Shown here: positions 21,367-27,138 of the stretch, in pieces
Position numbering within the stretch: position 1 is the stretch's first letter
Layout: the number at the start of each line of letters is the position of its first letter
DNA from: Conidiobolus incongruus B7586
Lineage: Eukaryota; Entomophthoromycota; Entomophthoromycetes; Entomophthorales; Conidiobolaceae
Assembly (NCBI GenBank): GCA_000697335.1
Contig: JNEM01006627.1
Span: 1 to 27,138 of the forward strand
Direction: 5' to 3'
DNA: 27,138 bases
Notes under the pieces: model-generated
What the model saw: the letters and a program-made list of their open reading frames with translations, nothing else
Database searches by the model: none
Told to the model about the DNA's origin: nothing
Made by a program: the position numbers and the translations under genes

Positions 21367-22260
21367 TTCAATAATATATCTATATATATTATATTTAATT
21401 GTAAATTAATTATAAATAATAAAATTTTTTAGACGAATATTTCATATTTGCTTTTATCTGTTTTGATTGTAGTTACAAAATATGAAAATATATCCAAAAT
21501 CAATTAAAATTAGCTTAATTAAGGTTTATTGGTAAATCAATATAAAATTTCAAAATAATCTAAATTGAAAGAATATGATCTCGTTTATCTAGATTCACAA
21601 TAATAGTTAGTTAATGATTCATTAAGTTAATTGTATATTAGCTTTGTTTAGTTTTAGAATGTTATCGTATATGGATTTAAATGATAATAAATAGTATATT
21701 TATATTATCTAAGATTAAGGCCGGCATGAATATTTTAATAAATTTTATGAGAATATATAAATTTTATCATTTTAATTGAAATTAGTATCAACTGATTTAA
21801 TAATATAATACACTAAAATATAATACTTTAGTTTGTAATGTACATTTATTAATATCAAATAATCAAGCATATTAATTTTTATAAATTATAACCTAATTAT
21901 TCAAATATTTTAATAACAAAATAATAAACGGTTTTGTATCATGATTAAATACAATATCAAATATATATCATTTTAGATCTAACTTAAGTCATAGTGACGG
22001 GTTCTTAAAGAATGTAATCTCGTTTTGACACGTAGATTTGGTAAGTTAAGGCTATAAAACTTTCTAAAATTCATTTTGTCATTATTTAAGATCAATCATT
22101 ATTGTATTTTATGCATTTATTAAATGTAAAAGATATCAGTTTTTTATATAAAAAGTTTTGATGATACTATACATAGTCAATTGATTTACAGTCATAATAG
22201 TTATATTTTTCATCGGTTTATTCCAATTCTCTATAGGCTCTATTAACTGAATAATAATCA
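21367..22260. other. intergenic region upstream of the WOPR gene, possible 5' UTR intron
   Basis: Mostly AT-rich. A block at about 21990-22040 has higher GC and ends at a perfect donor GTAAGT (22041). An acceptor CTATAG ends at 22236, 24 nt before the WOPR ATG. Together they would define a 196-nt intron in the 5' leader. The putative leader exon contains ATG-TAA (22012-22017), a minimal start-stop uORF. This is inferred from splice signals alone. Confidence 0.35.
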
Positions 22261-23056
22261 ATGAATCAACCTTCACAACCTTCAAACATCGAATCTATAC
22301 ACGCATTGAATGAACATTTTTTTGGTACTACAATAGGTATTACCCGGTTTCCATAATATATCATTATATTTTGGCTAATTCTTTGGGTATTTACCAGGCA
22401 AAATTTTAACTAAAGATGATGCAGTAATTATTATCAGTAAGTGTTATATATATTGAATTTCCATCAAAGGTTTTGATGATGTTTCAATTACTTAGAATGT
22501 TGCCATAATGGCATTTTACCTTTAGTTACTCAAAAACCAAGCAAATCGCAATTGACACAGATTGATTCGGGTTGGATTTTCGTATTCACTGATTCTCTGG
22601 GTATTAAAAGATGGAAAGACACAATTAACTGGTCTACATCGAGAAAAAAGAGTGGTATGTTCACATACTTTGAAGTCTCGCATCACTTTTTACCAATTGA
22701 AAGAAAAGTTATCAATGGGCAGAAGATCAATATTTACTCAGTCCACGCACAAGAACAAATCAATCAATTAACTGAAACTGGCCCAAGTGATAATATGATC
22801 CATTTTGCTAACTTTTCTCATCCTTATAAAATCGAATGTGCTAAAGGAATTTACTTTTTGAGAAGAGATGGATTGATTAAGAGTACTTGTACCTATAAAA
22901 TTGACTCTACCAAGTATTATTTGGTAAGTTATTTAAGATCTCATGGTAATGAATACTTATAAAAGTTTAATACGTTGTTTTAACAATTTTATAGATTTTG
23001 TCTCCAATCGATTTTTGAGACCTCAACAAACATATTTAGCGAATTTGATAGAATAA
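22261..23056 (+). CDS. WOPR-domain (Gti1/Pac2/Wor1/Ryp1 family) DNA-binding regulator, compact form
   Basis: The WOPR family are fungal sequence-specific DNA-binding proteins controlling morphological and developmental switches. Exons 22261-22336, 22398-22436, 22496-22945, 22995-23056; introns 61, 59 and 49 nt; 208 aa. The first WOPR half (about 24-100) reads GKILTKDDAVIIIKCCHNGILP, SGWIFVFTDSLGIKRWKDTINWSTSRKKSGMF, matching the family pattern G.I.T..DA.ILFEA...GLLP and SGS.FVFDE..SGIKRWTDG..WSPSR, with Ser-Pro-Ser-Arg here STSR. The second half (about 145-205) has YKIECAKGIYFLRRDGLIKSTCTY...YYLVSYL. Using the GTAATG donor at 22946 adds NRFLRPQQTYLANLIE, typical after LVSYY. Without that splice the frame stops at 22962 (193 aa). 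The protein is essentially only the DNA-binding domain, lacking the long Q/N- or S-rich tails of Wor1 and Ryp1. ATG context is A-rich. Which WOPR subfamily it belongs to cannot be settled here. Confidence 0.87.
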
Positions 23057-24185
23057 TTTAATATTAAGTGTATTGAAGACTACAAATTTGTCAAGTACAG
23101 TGGTAAGATACTTAGTATATGTACTTGATTTAAACCATATTAATTGTTATTTGTCTGCTAGATTGTTTATCTAAATTTTATCAAATAATCACATTTTTAT
23201 GATTTGCTCATAGTTTGATACCAGATTTTTGCAATATATTTAGTTTTTAATAAAATGTTAATTATAGTAGTATTGAAACAATTTTCAAAATTGATGTTTA
23301 AATTTCAATAGTTAAATAGTTCAAACTATACATTCTATATAATTCATAAATATAGTTTTATGAAAATAATGAAAGACTATATTTAATTGGCTTTAACTTT
23401 AGTTTTAATATATGTATTTTTAAGTTTGGAAATAGACACTGAAACTAAGATTTTTATACTAGATCAATTTCTATGTTTACATCAAAAACTAATACTTTAG
23501 ACAAAATTATCATTTTGTTCAATTAAGTGAGTAGTTTAAATATATGTTTTGTTGAAGAACCATCTAATATATATTTGAATACAATAATGCACAATATACT
23601 CTAGTCTAGATCAATTCTTTATAATACAACCTTGTTTATATTAAAATTAGTTCAAAAATTACCCAGAATGTCCAAGTTACAAGGAAGTATAAGTATTTTT
23701 TAATCAATTTGAAATATCAATATCTAATAATCCCCTTATTATTCAGAAGTATATTTTATATACTAACAAATTTAGAAAATATTTTTCCATCAATTGATTA
23801 ATATTCTATTTCAAATGTGATAATAAATTTTATGACAATTATCAAAGCTATTAATTGATTTTTCTAATTATTGATTTTGAAAGTTAATTTGGATTAGATA
23901 AATTATTACTGATCAAAAATACTGTCGTTATTATAGATCAATGCTAAAAAATAAAAATAAAAAGGTCAAAATATTATATATAATAACATACTTTATAATT
24001 CAATCTCTTACATTAATTCATATGCTTTACCTTAAAATTCTCTTCATTCGTTAAACCTGAATTGATTAATCTCAAAAATATACCTTAATCCTCTTTGAAA
24101 ATTTTTACTTGTTATCTATGTTTTAGTAAAGTTCTGATTTAAAAATATACAGTTTCAATTCAATTAATATTTCCTATTTAAGATA
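23057..24185. other. AT-rich intergenic region
   Basis: Nothing recognisable: no open frame, RNA gene or repeat apart from base composition. It must contain the WOPR gene 3' end. Confidence 0.5.
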
Positions 24186-24459
24186 TTACTGTGTCCCAAA
24201 ATGTCATTTAACTTCTTCCATGTAAATTTAAAAGAACCAACCCGCTTTGTTTAGGAAATTTTTGTTCTATATCAAAAATCTATTCAAAAAAATTAATATT
24301 ATTTTATGTCTTGATATAAGTAAAATTAAGAGCACATAGATATTATTATCATTTTATTTAAACAATAGAGGAATGGATATAATTTTTTTGATTAAATACA
24401 GGGTTAAAATTGAAATACTCTCGTGGTAGGTATATAAATTGTATTTTGGGACATGGCAA
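24186..24459. mobile_element. probable MITE with imperfect terminal inverted repeats and TA target duplication (Tc1/mariner type)
   Basis: The two ends are inverted copies. Left TTACTGTGTCCCAAAATGTC (24186-24205) continues into ATTTA. The right end, read from 24459 on the minus strand, is TTGCCATGTCCCAAAATACA, also followed by ATTTA. An 11-nt core TGTCCCAAAAT is identical, and most differences are transitions. Each end is bordered by TA (24184-24185 and 24460-24461), the duplication made by Tc1/mariner-superfamily insertion. Weaker similarity (AACCC-type block) suggests the repeats may extend about 70 nt inward. The 274-bp element holds no coding sequence, so it would be a non-autonomous derivative. 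No second copy was found in this window, so the call rests on the ends. Confidence 0.5.
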
Positions 24460-24896
24460 TAATTAGTATTATTTTATATATTATATATTATTACCTATTA
24501 ATAAATTTTGCAAAGTTTCATTTGTTGGTAATTTGTTTTCAATTCAACAAAAAATATATACTGAATTAAAATAAATGTCAATAATCTCTATAAAAAAATA
24601 GGATTAATAAAATAAATCTTATAAATATTTTATATTAATATTTTTTATAAATCTACAGCAAATATCTTTTATATTTCAAAGTTTTCAAAATGAGAAATTT
24701 AAAAGGTAATTTAAGTTAATTAAATAACTTGTAAAATTTTATGAATACCTTCAAATAATCTTTAATTTTCATATTCCAGAATCAATTGGAATAAGAACCT
24801 TAAAAATTATTATCATAATGATTCCTCACATTAAGGTTGATTAACATTTTTTAAAAAAAATAATAAATTATTTATCATAGCGGTTTGTAATTTGAT

Positions 24897-25931
24897 ATGG
24901 GAAAGAAAGTTGTATTGATATATGCTCAAATGGAGGTATTGGATCGCAATTGGCTCAGGGATTTAGTTTAAGTAATTGTCAAGAGTTCGCCACATCCACT
25001 GATAAAAGCAAAATATCAGATTTGGAACCTTACGGATGTCGATTATTAGAATTAAATGAGCTTGATGCGAATTCTGTAGAATTAGAAGTTGAAGAAGTGA
25101 TTAGAAAGGCTGATAGAATTGATAATTTGGTGAAAAATGCAGGTGTTACAATTTCAGCGCCTACGATCGAGACTGGTATTGAGTAGGTAAACCATGCTTA
25201 TCAAACGAATGTCTTGGGATTACTTAGAGTCACTCAGTAGGTTACTCCTTATATGGTTTGTTTTATTCTAAGTATATTATTGTTTTTGGTTTTGAAGGTT
25301 TATAAACCGAAATTAAATCGGGAACTGTTGTTAATATTGGATGTGTTGCTAGTGAGATCAATACCCATACTCAGGTAATTAGCCACTTTTTAAGAATAAA
25401 CTTAATGGTAGAATACTTATTTAATACTTGGATAGGTACTTATTGCTCTTCAAAGAGTGCCGTAACTAGTTTGAGTAGAGTATTAAGATTAGAATTAGCT
25501 CCGTTTGATATTGATACTTGAAAAACAGGGTAATACTAAAAGTTATTTAATAATAATCTATTTGTAACTCAAAGTTTAGGGGTGACAAATCCAATATTGG
25601 AAAGAATGAACCCCTCTTTAAAAGTAATTCCAATAGTGAATTCAAACTCTATCAAAATGCACAGGATTATATCCTCAAACATGCCAACATCTCCCAAAGC
25701 ACTCAATATATGGATACAGGCTACTCTTCCAAGCGCATCGTTGCTCATATTTTACGAAGATCATCTCCTACCTACCAGTACTGCTGTTTCTTCTCTAATC
25801 CCTTCAATTTTCTATTCTATCTCTTAGCCGATCTCGTTGGATTGGTCATTCCCAGTTCCAAGCCTTCCATGAGCTACTTTAAAGGCAAATTTTGGGCTTT
25901 GCCTAGTGAAATTGTACTCGGTGGTCAATGA
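24897..25931 (+). pseudogene. decayed short-chain dehydrogenase/reductase gene (Ayr1-like)
   Basis: Similar to the family that includes yeast Ayr1 (1-acyl-DHAP reductase). It starts MGKKVVLI; the TGxxxGIG NAD(P) motif survives only as CSNGGIGSQLAQGF in a different frame, an apparent small deletion near 24921-24927. Then come DNLVKNAGVTISAPTIETGIE (equivalent of NNAG), YQTNVLGLLRVTQ, VTPYM, VNIGCVASEI, and YCSSKSAVTSLSRVLRLELAPF with the catalytic Tyr-x3-Lys codons at 25441-25455. In-frame stops occur at 25184-25186, 25238-25240 and 25519-25521. Intron-like GT-AG intervals at 25256-25297, 25375-25435 and 25530-25579 are still visible, so this is not a processed copy; the phases at the first two no longer fit. 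The last exon (25580-25931) stays open for over 110 codons, with MDTGYSSKRIVAHILRR and a hydrophobic FYLLADLVGLV near the C terminus. Decay therefore looks recent. Assembly error is a minor alternative. Confidence 0.82.
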
Positions 25932-26275
25932 ACAATGCCCTATTTCATTGCTCTGCTCTCTTCCCTTCTTATTATACAAATATTATTCAATTGGTCATGT
26001 TTAGATTAGGATACGTCAATTAATATTATATTTAAATCTTTCAATAAAGTTTGAATTAAAAATATTGAACAATAAATTGAGCTTTTAATCATAAACGTTT
26101 AAATCATAAACACTAACTTTTGAAAAATTCATCAAAGTCCCAAATTTATCAAGTAATCAGTTTAATTCACCAATCAAATTCAATCAAATTGAAAACTTAA
26201 AAGGTAAAATAACTTGATTTTAAACAACCAATCATTTATTAGCATTAAGGTAAAAGTAGATATTTGATTTAATCG
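25932..26275. other. AT-rich intergenic region
   Basis: No gene, RNA or repeat is visible between the dehydrogenase pseudogene and the leucine-rich-repeat-like fragment. Confidence 0.45.
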
Positions 26276-26479
26276 ATGAAGTATGGTGAGGTCAATGAAA
26301 TGTAAGTATTAGAATTATGCTTATCTATTAGTATTAATAATTATTATACTTAGATTAATAGATTGCTCTGACTTAGAGATGAGTGGTAACAAAGTATATG
26401 TAATATATAAATTGGATTGAATTCTCAATATTTTTTATTCAAAGCACCTCAATAATTTGAATCAGTTAAATGTTGCATG
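26276..26479 (+). pseudogene. possible leucine-rich-repeat gene fragment (Sds22-like?)
   Basis: Three tiny exons can be spliced by introns of 52 and 51 nt, the usual size here: 26276-26301, 26354-26393 and 26445-26479. The product is MKYGEVNEI-LIDCSDLEMSGNK-HLNNLNQLNVAW. LEMSGNK...LNNLNQLNV resembles an LRR unit of the Sds22 type (LELSGNKI..I.NLN.L), and LAKTDDEFIT appears later at about 26560-26590 but out of phase and followed by stops. No continuation can be found, so it is probably the wreck of an LRR gene rather than a working one. The match is short and a chance origin cannot be excluded. Confidence 0.3.
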
Positions 26480-27138
26480 GTGAGAATATTTATAATTTGT
26501 TAATATTACCTATATCTCTTGACATGTGTGTTGGAAAAAGGGGTAGCCAATGTTATTTCTAGCCAAAACTGATGACGAATTTATAACCTAAGTCCCACCA
26601 ATTTGAGGTAACATATAGATGATATGTTATTATTTCAGTTAATAATCAACATGATGACTTGTAATTATTTATTACCACTATAGTTTGAATCATTTAATTA
26701 ATTTAAACTTATTTTATATAATATTTAATTAATAATTATTTTTTCAATAATAACTGGATAATATTTTATTATGAATTTTATTAAAAATTTTATTATTTTG
26801 AGAAAAAAAATATTCTTTACTAGAAACCTGAAAGAAATAGCACCAACAGCCATAATATATATATATATATGTAAATATATTAAAGGTTATTACTCTTGGA
26901 TTATTATTAAAATTAAGAATAAAGTTAATATTTTAAGATTATAAAATTATTTTAGTAAAACCTACTGTTATATAGTATTTTATTATTAATTATCTAAATA
27001 TTATGATGATATTAAATAATATATTCGATGATATATATATTAATAATTCTTTTATATTAATATATATAGTTAATATTTAATAAATTCTATATTTTTAAAA
27101 ATAAAATATTAAATAAATAAGTATAATAAATAATATTA
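26480..27138. other. AT-rich right flank
   Basis: Apart from the out-of-phase LRR-like stretch near 26560-26590 this is low-complexity AT DNA with no gene. It contains a short AT microsatellite at 26855-26870. Confidence 0.45.
26855..26870. repeat. (AT)8 microsatellite
   Basis: Eight uninterrupted AT dinucleotides, the cleanest simple repeat in the window; not informative beyond base composition. Confidence 0.85.

Noticed and set aside
19751-22137. Shared 15-mer AATGTAAAAGATATC near 19751 and 22123
   Set aside because: Similarity does not extend beyond the word, and short A/T-rich repeats are expected by chance in such DNA.
25184-25521. Stop-codon recoding to explain the stops in the dehydrogenase gene
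   Set aside because: Both TAG and TGA occur there, UTP14 itself ends in TAG, no other gene here has in-frame stops, and the frame is also broken near 24921.
26566-26640. Box C/D snoRNA suggested by CTGATGA
   Set aside because: No matching CTGA and no flanking complementarity; the segment reads better as an LRR-like remnant.
1-27138. A biosynthetic cluster or defence system
   Set aside because: The genes are unrelated housekeeping and regulatory genes on both strands with ordinary spacing; nothing indicates a shared pathway.

Overview
The window looks like nuclear DNA from a filamentous or early-diverging fungus with a very AT-rich genome. Protein genes are split by many short GT-AG introns (mostly 47-64 nt, often with a TAAC- or CTAAC-like branch site near the 3' end). 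Exons stand out as islands of higher GC in intergenic DNA that is almost entirely A and T. Fungus-type content includes a DEP-DH-PH-CNH Rho1 exchange factor (Rom2 type), a WOPR (Gti1/Pac2) regulator and fungal-style Utp14. A mitochondrial ribosomal protein shows that the organism has translating mitochondria. UXT and a CNH-type RhoGEF together fit a non-Saccharomycotina fungus. The phylum cannot be fixed from this sequence.

Layout: an AT-rich left flank (1-1644); ketopantoate hydroxymethyltransferase, + strand, 3 exons (1645-2763); a strong 45-nt hairpin directly followed by a tRNA-His-like gene (2975-3104); UTP14, + strand, 6 exons (4188-7249); mitoribosomal protein uS15m, - strand, 3 exons (7767-8626), convergent with UTP14; tRNA-Pro(AGG) (9119-9190); threonine aldolase, + strand, 9 exons (9546-11064); a 2 kb AT desert; ROM2-like RhoGEF, - strand, 6 exons (13106-18109); a 2.6 kb AT-rich gap; UXT prefoldin-like, + strand, 5 exons (20704-21366); a compact WOPR protein, + strand, 4 exons (22261-23056); a probable Tc1/mariner-type MITE (24186-24459); a decayed short-chain dehydrogenase gene (24897-25931); and a faint leucine-rich-repeat gene fragment (26276-26479).

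The genes do not form a pathway cluster. They are ordinary eukaryotic neighbours covering pantothenate synthesis, ribosome biogenesis, mitochondrial translation, glycine/threonine metabolism, cell-wall/Rho signalling, a prefoldin-like chaperone and a transcriptional switch protein. The least ordinary items are the hairpin/tRNA-His pair, the catalytic lysine of threonine aldolase lying in a 22-nt micro-exon, a possible leader intron with a start-stop uORF before the WOPR gene, the single long 5' intron of the RhoGEF gene, and the decaying right end. I found no novel multi-gene system. Gene models are hand-spliced from conserved protein motifs and reading-frame continuity; no transcript evidence was available.
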